From contig NZ_JH591189.1 of assembly GCF_000242435.1 (NCBI RefSeq), positions 43,420 to 93,116 of the forward strand: 49,697 nt of DNA, in the 5' to 3' direction. Under the pieces are notes generated by a model. It was given only the letters and a program-made list of their open reading frames with translations, was not told the DNA's origin and did not search any database. This document shows positions 42,168-49,697 of this stretch, piece after piece. Position numbers and translations under genes: made by a program. Position 1 is the stretch's first letter. Every line of letters begins with the position of its first letter. Origin of the DNA: Dialister succinatiphilus YIT 11850 (GTDB lineage: Bacteria > Bacillota > Negativicutes > Veillonellales > Dialisteraceae).

Positions 42168-42181
42168 TGAAATTGTCTATA
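42168..42181 (+). repeat. Left arm of a 14-bp inverted repeat flanking argGH
   Basis: TGAAATTGTCTATA in the argG leader is exactly complementary to TATAGACAATTTCA at 44911-44924 after argH. Both copies stand beside GGGCTT-type hairpins. Confidence 0.7.
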
Positions 42182-42206
42182 TTCCATGAAGAAAGGCGGC
42201 ATTCCT

Positions 42207-43460
42207 ATGGCTGATGTAAAAAATGTAAAAAAAGTAGTTCTTGCTTATTCCGGCGGACTGGATACGTCCGTTATTATTCCCTGGCTGAAGGAAAACTATG
42301 GCTGCGAGGTCATTGCCTGCACAGTGAACCTGGGCCAGCCTGAAGATTTTGATGCTATCCACAAGAAAGCCCTGGCTTCCGGTGCTTCTGTGGCAGAAAC
42401 CCTGGATGTAAGGAAAGAATTTATCGAAGATTATGCCTATAAAGTCCTCCAGGCCGACGGCCGGTATGAAGGCAAGTATCTGCTGGGCACTTCCTTTGCC
42501 CGTCCCCTTATCGGCAAATGCCTGGTGGACATGGCCAAGAAGTACGGCGCTGACGCCATCTGCCACGGTGCTACAGGCAAGGGCAATGACCAGGTTCGTT
42601 TTGAACTGACCATCAAGGCCCTGGCTCCTCATATGAAGATCATTGCTCCCTGGAGAATCTGGGATATGAAGTCCAGAGAAGATGAAATGAAGTACGCTGA
42701 AGCCCATGGCGTACCCATTGATAAATACGATGAAAAGCAGACTGACGAAGAAAAGGCTGCCCAGAAATACCCGTACTCCATGGACTGGAATATGTGGCAT
42801 CTGTCCCATGAAGGGGACGACCTGGAAAACCCGGCCAATGCGCCTCACAAGGATATGTACCTGGTGACCTGCGATCCCGAGGATGCTCCAGACAAGGATG
42901 AACTGGTAACCATCGAATTTGAAAAAGGCGTGCCCACCGCAGTGAACGGCAAGAAAATGGACGGCGTGGAACTGGTGAACACCCTGAATGCCATCGGCGC
43001 CAGAAACGGCATCGGCATTGATGACCTGGTAGAAAACAGACTGGTAGGCATGAAGTCCCGGGGCGTCTATGAAAATCCCTGCGGCTCCATCCTCTTCTAT
43101 GCTCACACGGAACTGGAAAGACTGTGCCTGGACCGGGCTACCTTCCATTTCAAGGAAGTGGCTGCAGTGAAATATTCCGAACTGGTTTATGACGGCATGT
43201 GGTTTGCACCGCTCAGAGAAGCACTCCAGGCCTTTGCCGATAAGACTTCTGAAACCGTAACAGGCAAGGTCACCCTGCGCCTCTACAAGGGCAACATTAT
43301 GTCCCACGGCGCAGAAAGCCCCTATTCCCTGTACAATGAAGAATTCGTCACCTTTGGCGAAGATGATGTATACAACCAGGCAGATGCAGAAGGTTTCATC
43401 AACCTCTTCGGCCTGCCCCTGACCATCCGGGCTCTGATGAAGGAGAAGAATGCAAAATGA
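42207..43460 (+). CDS. argG: Argininosuccinate synthase
   Basis: A 417-residue enzyme joining citrulline and aspartate with ATP. The P-loop-like AYSGGLDTS is at 13-21; [25 protein letters not shown] and SRGVYENP are family motifs. The start at ATG 42207 (MADVKNVKK) is chosen because AAAGGCGGC lies 7 bases upstream; an in-frame ATG at 42186 precedes that site. Overlaps argH by 4 bases (ATGA). Makes the penultimate step of arginine synthesis. Confidence 0.96.
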   Translation: MADVKNVKKVVLAYSGGLDTSVIIPWLKENYGCEVIACTVNLGQPEDFDAIHKKALASGASVAETLDVRKEFIEDYAYKVLQADGRYEGKYLLGTSFARPLIGKCLVDMAKKYGADAICHGATGKGNDQVRFELTIKALAPHMKIIAPWRIWDMKSREDEMKYAEAHGVPIDKYDEKQTDEEKAAQKYPYSMDWNMWHLSHEGDDLENPANAPHKDMYLVTCDPEDAPDKDELVTIEFEKGVPTAVNGKKMDGVELVNTLNAIGARNGIGIDDLVENRLVGMKSRGVYENPCGSILFYAHTELERLCLDRATFHFKEVAAVKYSELVYDGMWFAPLREALQAFADKTSETVTGKVTLRLYKGNIMSHGAESPYSLYNEEFVTFGEDDVYNQADAEGFINLFGLPLTIRALMKEKNAK

Positions 43461-44884
43461 GTGATATGATGTGGGGCGGACGCTTTACCAAGGCGGAAGA
43501 AAAGAATGCCCTTGATTTCAACGCATCCATTTCCTATGACTGCCGGATGTATAAAGAAGACATTGCCGGCTCCAAAGCCCATGCGAAAATGCTTGCCCGC
43601 CACGGCATCATTTCCAAAGAGGACTGTGAGAAAATCACAGAAGGCCTCTCCGCCATCAAGAAGGAAATCGATGATGGAAAGTTTCCTTTCTCCATCGAGC
43701 TGGAAGATATCCACATGAACGTGGAAAAAAGGCTGACCGATGATATCGGCGACGCCGGAGCCAGGCTTCACACGGCCAGGAGCCGGAACGACCAGTGTGC
43801 TTTGGACCTTCATATGTATATGAAACGGCAGATAGGCCGGGTAGCGGAAAAACTGATTTCCGTGGAAGAGGCGCTGCTTGAGGCTGCGGAAAAGTACAAA
43901 GATGTGATTCTGCCCGGTTATACCCATATGCAGCGGGCCCAGCCGGTGCTCTTTGCCCATCACATGCTCTGCTACTTTGCCATGCTGGAAAGGGATTTCA
44001 AGAGGCTGGAAGAATGCTATGACATGGCTGACATGTCCCCCATCGGCGCCTGCGCTCTGGCAGGCACCACCTATCCCACCAATCCTCTGGAAGAAGCGGA
44101 AGAGCTCCATTTTTCTAAAGTTTATGGAAACAGTCTGGACGCCGTGTCCGACCGGGATTACCTCCTCCAGTTCCTTTCCTTTGCCTCCATCTGCGCCATG
44201 CACCTGTCCAGGCTTTCGGAAGAATTCATTTACTGGAGTACCAGCGAATTCCATTTCATAGAGCTCGATGACGGCTACTCCACAGGAAGCTCCATTATGC
44301 CCCAGAAGAAAAATCCGGATATGTGCGAACTCATCCGCGGCAAAACGGGCCGTGTCTATGGAAGCCTCATAGGTCTTCTCACCGTGATGAAGGGTCTTCC
44401 CCTGGCCTATGACAAGGATATGCAGGAAGACAAGGAAGGGGTATTTGATGCCATAGATACCCTCTACTTCGCCCTGGATATTTACGCCGGCATGATCAGC
44501 ACCATGACCGTCAACGGGAAGCATACCCGGGAAGTGCTGGAGCATGACTTCTCCAATGCCACCGATATGGCTGACTACCTGGCCAAGAAGGGGCTTCCCT
44601 TCCGTCAGGCCCATGCAGTGGTAGGCGGAGCAGTTCATTACTGCATTGAACATCACAAAGTGCTCCATGACCTGACTATGGAAGAATTCAAATCCATGAG
44701 TCCCCTTTTTGAGGAAGATATCCTGGAAGCACTGAAAATAGAAAACTGCGTGAAAAATCGTGAAAGCTACGGCGGCACAGGCCCGAAATCCGTAGAACGC
44801 CAGAAAGCCCATGGGAAAGAAGCGGTGGCAGCTATGAAAGAAAAGGCTGCTCAGTGGAAAGAATCCATGGCCTTCCTGGGATAA
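43457..44884 (+). CDS. argH: Argininosuccinate lyase
   Basis: A 475-residue lyase of the fumarase/aspartase superfamily, releasing arginine and fumarate. The signature loop [12 protein letters not shown] starts at G277, with the catalytic serine in it; MWGGRF at the start and RSRNDQ are typical. Coupled to argG by an ATGA overlap; a terminator follows. Confidence 0.96.
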   Translation: MSDMMWGGRFTKAEEKNALDFNASISYDCRMYKEDIAGSKAHAKMLARHGIISKEDCEKITEGLSAIKKEIDDGKFPFSIELEDIHMNVEKRLTDDIGDAGARLHTARSRNDQCALDLHMYMKRQIGRVAEKLISVEEALLEAAEKYKDVILPGYTHMQRAQPVLFAHHMLCYFAMLERDFKRLEECYDMADMSPIGACALAGTTYPTNPLEEAEELHFSKVYGNSLDAVSDRDYLLQFLSFASICAMHLSRLSEEFIYWSTSEFHFIELDDGYSTGSSIMPQKKNPDMCELIRGKTGRVYGSLIGLLTVMKGLPLAYDKDMQEDKEGVFDAIDTLYFALDIYAGMISTMTVNGKHTREVLEHDFSNATDMADYLAKKGLPFRQAHAVVGGAVHYCIEHHKVLHDLTMEEFKSMSPLFEEDILEALKIENCVKNRESYGGTGPKSVERQKAHGKEAVAAMKEKAAQWKESMAFLG

Positions 44885-44910
44885 CAGAAGCCATAGCGCC
44901 CTGCGCTTGG

Positions 44911-44924
44911 TATAGACAATTTCA
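44911..44924 (+). repeat. Right arm of the inverted repeat flanking argGH
   Basis: TATAGACAATTTCA, exact complement of 42168-42181; it touches the terminator stem at 44923. Confidence 0.7.
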
Positions 44925-44964
44925 CAGGAAAAAGCCCCCGCGAAAGCAGGGGCTTTTTCCTGTG
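44923..44964. terminator. Bidirectional terminator of argGH and the transglutaminase operon
   Basis: A perfect 16-bp stem, 44923-44938 with 44949-44964, containing A and T runs on opposite arms. Confidence 0.9.
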
Positions 44965-44993
44965 GGGAATGGGGATTACCGGACATACCGTTC

Positions 44994-47366
44994 TCAGAGC
45001 TTATGGATGAAGAGGAAGCGGAGTTTTTCTCCCCAGGTCATGGATGCAAGACATTTTTCCCTGGCCTTCACGATGAGGGAAAGAACTTCTTCTTTTTCTT
45101 CCCGGTCAAGGGGGTTTCCGGACCATCTGGCTTTCACCAGAAGATCCAGCAGATGGTCCCATCCCTGGAAGCGCTGGTCCTTTTGGAAAGCGGCCTTTCT
45201 TTCTTCGTAGCTTCCCTTTGGCGGAAGGCCGGCATAGGAGGAAAGGCGGTCCATGTAATCCAGAAGGCGGTTAAATCCTTCCTTCCCGGAGGTTCCGTTT
45301 TTGAAAATCCGGCTCACTTCTGTCAGACGGAAAACAAGGAAGCCTGCCAAAAGGAGAGGGATCAGGAGAAGGAGGAAAAGGATTTTCGGGAATGATTTTT
45401 TCCCTTCCACCGGGTTCTGCTGATTCAGCTGGGGCGGCTGGGGAGCAGATTCGCCCTTTGGCTGTGCCTGCGGCTGTCCCTGACTTTGCGGAGGTGATTC
45501 TTTGGGGGACTGGTCTTTCTTCGGCTGGGACCGGCTGGTCTTATCCTTGTCATCTACCGGAGCATCAGGGGCGCCGGTGTCATTTTTCTGCCTGTCTGCC
45601 GGAAGGGGGAAGGGGTTTTCACTGCCTTCATAGCCCGGCGTCATTTCCACCGGCCGCCAGCCCAGTCCGTCTACATAGACCTCAGCCCAGGCATGGGCGT
45701 GGTGGTCATTGATGGACAGGCGGTGAAGGCCGCCTTCGGAAAGGGGAGCGTCTTTGATTTCATCGGCTCCCACCGTGAGGCCTGCGGCGTAACGGGCAGG
45801 AATGCCGCTGGCCCGAAGAAGCATGACCGCGGCGGAAGCAAAGGAGGTGCAGTAGCCTTTTTTGCTTTCTGTCAGGAAATAGGTAATGAAATCTTTTCCT
45901 GCCGGTGTCTTTCCGGGGCTTCTGGTATAACTGTAATTTTCAGCAAGGAAACGGCGGATATCCTCGACCCGCTGCCGCTTTTCTGAAAGGCTCCGGGCCG
46001 GAGAAATGGGTCCCAGGGCGGCAAGACCCTCTTTTACGGCATCCGGAATGTCCAGATAATGGTCATAAACGAAGCGGCGGTATTCCTTCTCGGCGCCCAG
46101 ATAGGTGCGGAAATAGGGGTCGCTGCTGTTTTCTTCCTCCATCATGGAGAGAAGGGCACCGGCAGGCAGGTTCCACAGGTAGGTGCTGTAGGCCTTGCCT
46201 TCCCGGCTCATGGGAGAGCGGTCATAGGCAAAGAGGGGGGCGCCGAAGCTGGTATCGTAGGGAAGAAGGAAGAAAGGCGTCTTTTCATACACCGCATCTA
46301 CGTTGAAATCCTTTTTCAGGCCTTCCACCGATTCGTCATCTTTCATGTAGTTGGCAAGGCTCTGGGAAAGGGCAGGGCTTCGGGCAATGACTTCCATGAG
46401 CCAGGCTCCCTGGTCGTACCATTCGCCCTGATTCTTTTCAAATAAATGCGCAACGCTTTTATACCGGCCATCGGGCAGGTCTTTCCACTGATTGCTGCCG
46501 TAGTCTCCGCCGGTCCAGCTGCGAAGGTAAAGGCGGTGCGGCTGGTCTGCCGCTTCGATATCCGCAATGATGCGGCCGGAGTAGCGGATGCCTTTCACAT
46601 TGCCCAGCTTCTGCCTTCCGGCGCTGCCCTTCATCATGCCGGTGTAGGCATTACCGGCATGGAAGATGGGATCGTAGGGGTCCACGAAGGATACGATTTC
46701 TTCCTGGAGTTTGGAAAAGAGGGCGGGCTGTTCATAGCGGCTCTCCGGAATCACAAAGGAAAGGACAAGGCCCAGAACCAGAGCCGCCAGGAATGCGGGG
46801 ATTTCCGGATGGGTAAGGTCGTTTCCCTTCAGCCGGGCAGGCAGGGAAATCATGTAGGCTCCGGCAAGCGCAAGGGCAAGGGGCGGCGGATTGATGCCGA
46901 AGTAGAATCCCAGAAGCAGAATGGCGAGGGAAAGAAGGGAAGATAAGACAGCGCCGGTTTTGGAAAGGAAAGCGCTGAGGAAAAACCAGGAAAGGAAGAG
47001 AACCATATACACTTCCGCCGCCAGAGGAGATGCTCCCTCGGGCAGGCGGGGAAGTGCCAGGTCCACATCATAGGGTTCCTTCAGGGTGGTGAAGAGGGGA
47101 ACGGAAAAGGCGGTGAAACTGTCTTTCAAAGTGGAATGGAAAAGGATGAGCACGGCGGCCAGTAAGACAAAGAGAAGGGCCGTCAGCGGGAACCGTTTCT
47201 TTTCCGGCAGGGCGGCAAGAAGGAAACCCCCGGCCAGTACCAGAATAAAGGCAGCCATGGCCAAAAAGAAGGTGTCTCCACCGGCATAGGAAAAGAAGAG
47301 GGAAACCGTTCCGGCGGCACCGGAAGCGGTGACAAGGGCGGAAAAAAAGGAAACGTTTTTCATCAT
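44994..47366 (-). CDS. Membrane transglutaminase-like protein (TgpA type, DUF3488/DUF4129)
   Basis: A 790-residue protein. The N-terminal third has several membrane spans (to about 225, ending FVIPESRY). The extracytoplasmic transglutaminase-like domain has C506 in KKGYCTSFASAAVMLLRASGIPARYAAG, H558 in HAHAWAEVYVDGLGW, and EMTPGY where the third catalytic position is usually D. A Pro/Gln/Lys-rich linker (about 590-660) leads to one more span (FPKILFLLLLIPLLLAGFLVF) and a cytoplasmic DUF4129-like tail. Co-occurrence with moxR and DUF58 genes is a conserved pattern of envelope-linked protease systems. Last gene of the operon, overlapping the DUF58 gene by 4 bases. Confidence 0.88.
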   Translation of the reverse strand: MMKNVSFFSALVTASGAAGTVSLFFSYAGGDTFFLAMAAFILVLAGGFLLAALPEKKRFPLTALLFVLLAAVLILFHSTLKDSFTAFSVPLFTTLKEPYDVDLALPRLPEGASPLAAEVYMVLFLSWFFLSAFLSKTGAVLSSLLSLAILLLGFYFGINPPPLALALAGAYMISLPARLKGNDLTHPEIPAFLAALVLGLVLSFVIPESRYEQPALFSKLQEEIVSFVDPYDPIFHAGNAYTGMMKGSAGRQKLGNVKGIRYSGRIIADIEAADQPHRLYLRSWTGGDYGSNQWKDLPDGRYKSVAHLFEKNQGEWYDQGAWLMEVIARSPALSQSLANYMKDDESVEGLKKDFNVDAVYEKTPFFLLPYDTSFGAPLFAYDRSPMSREGKAYSTYLWNLPAGALLSMMEEENSSDPYFRTYLGAEKEYRRFVYDHYLDIPDAVKEGLAALGPISPARSLSEKRQRVEDIRRFLAENYSYTRSPGKTPAGKDFITYFLTESKKGYCTSFASAAVMLLRASGIPARYAAGLTVGADEIKDAPLSEGGLHRLSINDHHAHAWAEVYVDGLGWRPVEMTPGYEGSENPFPLPADRQKNDTGAPDAPVDDKDKTSRSQPKKDQSPKESPPQSQGQPQAQPKGESAPQPPQLNQQNPVEGKKSFPKILFLLLLIPLLLAGFLVFRLTEVSRIFKNGTSGKEGFNRLLDYMDRLSSYAGLPPKGSYEERKAAFQKDQRFQGWDHLLDLLVKARWSGNPLDREEKEEVLSLIVKAREKCLASMTWGEKLRFLFIHKL

Positions 47367-48376
47367 GCATCTCCTCCCAGCGCTTTATAAATTTCGCGTC
47401 GTCCCGACAGGGCAGCCCTCTCGGCCCCTTCTTTCGCGCACCAGATGGCAGGAAAGAGTTCCGGCGGAATGGGGGGCTTCGGATTTCCTGTGATATAGCA
47501 GATGGGAATATAGGGAGAAAGGCCGGAGCCCATGAGGGCGCCGGTCCGTCCTGCCCGGAGGAAGCCGGACAGGGCATCCATCCATTCCTCTCTGGTGCGG
47601 ATGGTGTGGGACGCAGTCCCCTTTGGGGCGGCAAAGACGAAGCGGAAAGGGATGCGGGCAGACAGCAGGGCAAGGCCGGCGGAATAGAGGGCATCCCCTA
47701 CCGTATCCCGGAGCACCTCATCCTCCTCATAGTCGGCGGCCAGAACGATTCTATCACTGCCGGCGGGATAGGAATCCCGCACATATACATCATCCTTCCG
47801 GGCAGTGACCTTCCAGTTGATGAGATGGGGATTGTCTCCGGGCTTGTATTCCGTGGCACCGAAATATTCTACCTCCTCGCTGCCGGCTATGCGGCGCAGG
47901 GCAGCCAGGGCATCATGGAAGGTGCCAGCTTGCTTTGGATACACCAGGATGGGAGACGCCGGGAGCTCTCTTTGAAAATGGAAAAGGCCGAAGGGGTCCT
48001 TCCAGGAAAAGGTGATTTTCCCCAGAGAAAGGCGGCCGCAGTGGACCATGGACCGGGTGAAATAAAAGACAAGCCCTTCCTTTTCTTCCTCATAGGCCTC
48101 ATAGGGGGAGCCGGAAAGACGTACTTCCGGCGAAGACAGGAAAGGAAGAAAAGGACTTTTCAGGGAAATGGCAATTTCTGCCTCTTTTCCCCGTTCTACG
48201 CGGCTGGGAGCCTCACAGGCGAAGGAAACGCTGCGCCCTGCCTTTCTGCTGAAAAAGTAAAGGCAGAAAGGTGATAGAAGAAGCATGACTGAGAGCAGGA
48301 AGGAGTCATAGAGGTCATAAATCACCATGAGGAAAAAGGCGATGAGAAGAAGGAACACATAGTAAAAACGGCCCAT
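47363..48376 (-). CDS. DUF58-domain protein
   Basis: A 337-residue protein with two N-terminal membrane helices (about 5-42) and the DUF58 motif YKPGDNPHLINWKVTAR near 185, followed by a von Willebrand A-like region. DUF58 proteins are partners of MoxR ATPases; function is poorly defined. It ends inside the start of the transglutaminase gene and begins directly after moxR, so the three are one operon. Confidence 0.87.
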   Translation of the reverse strand: MGRFYYVFLLLIAFFLMVIYDLYDSFLLSVMLLLSPFCLYFFSRKAGRSVSFACEAPSRVERGKEAEIAISLKSPFLPFLSSPEVRLSGSPYEAYEEEKEGLVFYFTRSMVHCGRLSLGKITFSWKDPFGLFHFQRELPASPILVYPKQAGTFHDALAALRRIAGSEEVEYFGATEYKPGDNPHLINWKVTARKDDVYVRDSYPAGSDRIVLAADYEEDEVLRDTVGDALYSAGLALLSARIPFRFVFAAPKGTASHTIRTREEWMDALSGFLRAGRTGALMGSGLSPYIPICYITGNPKPPIPPELFPAIWCAKEGAERAALSGRREIYKALGGDA

Positions 48377-49318
48377 TTACTCCTCCTTCAGCGATGGCAG
48401 GGGCAGGGAGGAAAGAAGGGAAGAAAGAACCGATTCCGCCGTCTTCCCTGCATACCGGGCATCGCCGGAAAGAGATATGCGGTGGCCCAGGGTATAGGGA
48501 GCCACGGTGGCCACATCGTCGGGAGTAGCATAGGACCGTCCTTCCATGAGGGCATGGGCCCGGGTCATGGCAGAAAGGGCCATGGTGCCTCTGGGCGATA
48601 CGCCAAGGCGGATGTCCGGATGATTTCTGGTGGCCCGGGCAATATCTACCATGTAGCCGTAAAGGCTTTCCTCCACATGAATGCGGGATACCTCCTGCCG
48701 GAGGGCCAGGAGCCCTTCGGGGGTAATGACAGAAGAAAGACCTTCGGCGGGATTTTTCTTTTCACCGGAGAGAATGCGGATTTCATCTTCCCTTTCCGGA
48801 TACCCTACGGTAATGCGGATCATGAAACGGTCCGTCTGGGATTCCGGCAGCTCCTGGGTGCCGGAGGAACCGAAGGGGTTCTGGGTGGCCATGACAATAA
48901 AAGGCTGGGGCACGGCATAGGTCTTCCCGTCCACCGAAAGCCGGCCTTCCTGCATGACTTCCAGAAGAGCGGACTGGGTCTTCGGAGAAGCCCGGTTGAT
49001 TTCATCGGCCAGGAAGAAATTGGTCATGGCGCTGCCCGGCATGTACCGGAAGGTGCCGGAATTTTTATCATACATGGAAAAGCCTGTAATATCCGATGGC
49101 AGTACATCCGGCGTAAACTGCATGCGCTTGTAGTCCAGCCCCAGCACATGGGTAAAAGCCACGGCAATGGTGGTCTTCCCTACGCCGGGAATGTCGTCAA
49201 TCAGAATGTGGCCGCCGGCCAGAATGGCAGTCAGTATCCGGCGGAGCACTTCATCCTTGCCCAGCACCGCCTTTCCCGTTTCAGAAAGGATCGCATCAAT
49301 GGTTTCTTTTGTATTCAT
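48377..49318 (-). CDS. MoxR-family AAA+ ATPase
   Basis: A 313-residue AAA+ protein. Walker A GVGKTT at 45-50, Walker B FFLADEINRASPKTQSALLEVMQEG near 107-131, sensor I VMATQNP. MoxR proteins act as chaperones that mature or activate partner complexes, often with DUF58/VWA proteins. First gene of the moxR-DUF58-transglutaminase operon; its stop is adjacent to the DUF58 start. Confidence 0.92.
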   Translation of the reverse strand: MNTKETIDAILSETGKAVLGKDEVLRRILTAILAGGHILIDDIPGVGKTTIAVAFTHVLGLDYKRMQFTPDVLPSDITGFSMYDKNSGTFRYMPGSAMTNFFLADEINRASPKTQSALLEVMQEGRLSVDGKTYAVPQPFIVMATQNPFGSSGTQELPESQTDRFMIRITVGYPEREDEIRILSGEKKNPAEGLSSVITPEGLLALRQEVSRIHVEESLYGYMVDIARATRNHPDIRLGVSPRGTMALSAMTRAHALMEGRSYATPDDVATVAPYTLGHRISLSGDARYAGKTAESVLSSLLSSLPLPSLKEE

Positions 49319-49358
49319 AGGGATACCTCAATTCTTGTACATAATTAATATATTACCT

Positions 49359-49364
49359 ATTATA
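49359..49364 (-). promoter_or_regulatory. -10 box for the moxR operon
   Basis: TATAAT on the minus strand (49364-49359), about 40 bases before the moxR start; no clear -35. Confidence 0.4.
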
Positions 49365-49474
49365 CCCCCTGTGGGAAGAGGCTTTGGATGCATTGGCTGA
49401 CTCATCGGGCGCTCTGGTCTGCCTCCCTGCCCCAGAGCGAAGGCAATGCAGCCCTTCTAAACAACCAGCGGCGA

Positions 49475-49498
49475 AAGCCGAGCTCCTTTTTTGCCCAT
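49475..49498 (+). terminator. Hairpin with T run
   Basis: CGGC-GAAA-GCCG followed by AGCTCCTTTTTT. A second hairpin, GCTCTGG/CCAGAGC, lies at about 49411-49438. No gene is attached to either within the window. Confidence 0.45.
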
Positions 49499-49504
49499 TG
49501 AGGC

Positions 49505-49575
49505 GTGAGATTTCTCCACTCCGCTCCGCTACGGTCGAAATGACGATAGGGGTGCCCGCCAATATCGTCATCTCG
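49505..49575. repeat. Dispersed intergenic repeat with inverted arms
   Basis: The stretch GAGATTTCTCCACTCCGCT continues into CGGTCGAAATGACGAT, whose end pairs with ATCGTCATCTCG (49536-49547 with 49564-49575, one mismatch). This type of stretch (assay-independent pattern GTCGAAATGAC...GAGATTTCTC) recurs between genes in many bacteria. Confidence 0.65.
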
Positions 49576-49675
49576 AGCGGGGGGATGCGCCGGTATGGGT
49601 GTTAGAGGGAAACCGCTTCGATGAAACTCTGAGTCGAGAGATCTCCCACCCCAATGCTTCCTGTACCATGGTGGA

Positions 49676-49697
49676 GTGAGATTTCTCCACTCCGCTT
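49676..49697. repeat. Second copy of the intergenic repeat, cut by window edge
   Basis: The last 22 bases repeat the first 21 of the copy at 49505 (GTGAGATTTCTCC...), then run off the window. Confidence 0.65.

Overview
The window looks like a chromosomal segment of a Negativicutes bacterium, most likely of the Veillonella / Dialister / Megasphaera type. This is inferred from gene content and protein style; no rRNA is present to confirm it. Pointers are a str operon headed by an L7Ae-type gene, an ecfA1-ecfA2-ecfT-truA block, a ylm/divIVA division cluster, a giant 2-hydroxyacyl-CoA dehydratase-type activase, Firmicutes-style T-box and intrinsic terminators, and several exported proteins. There are no tRNA or rRNA genes and no CRISPR array.

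Layout. 1-290: end of an insertion sequence (transposase start, minus strand) abutting a 5'-truncated giant c-di-GMP protein (350-4858, EAL plus GGDEF). 4911-11764: on the minus strand, a HAD phosphatase, a cluster of GC-rich hairpins, an activase-TetR operon and a LOG-family gene. 11988-16640: str operon (L7Ae, rpsL, rpsG, fusA, tuf) with a perfect consensus promoter. 16867-19613: two paralogous exported proteins and a type II asparaginase. 19743-20822: a promoter-to-terminator unit with two tandem cobalamin riboswitches, each with its own terminator, then repeated hairpins and no convincing ORF. 20945-22453: glutathione peroxidase and a Cof phosphatase. 22955-26318: ECF transporter core and truA. 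26497-28977: a TetR-type regulator with two DNA-binding domains and an amino-acid permease.

29177-30795: a c-di-GMP-I riboswitch in front of a diguanylate cyclase gene. 30840-33020: a T-box leader whose specifier reads as a Phe codon, controlling a periplasmic cyclohexadienyl dehydratase (pheC) and a TrpX-like lipoprotein; this leader has two antiterminator/terminator modules after one Stem I. 33237-38256: yggS, two tandem sepF genes, proC, ylmH, divIVA, speE. 38665-40146: two convergent TetR paralogs. 40525-40763: a candidate small RNA on the minus strand. 41053-41799: a methyltransferase. 42207-44884: argGH. 44994-49318: a moxR-DUF58-transglutaminase operon. The right edge carries dispersed intergenic repeats.

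Themes. RNA-based control is unusually dense: two B12 aptamers, a c-di-GMP aptamer, a T-box and several unassigned structured regions. Two GGDEF proteins share a GAF-GGDEF module, and one of them sits under a c-di-GMP riboswitch. The strongest candidates for something undescribed are the B12-controlled, apparently non-coding unit at 19743-20822, the double-antiterminator Phe T-box, and the minus-strand RNA at 40525-40727.
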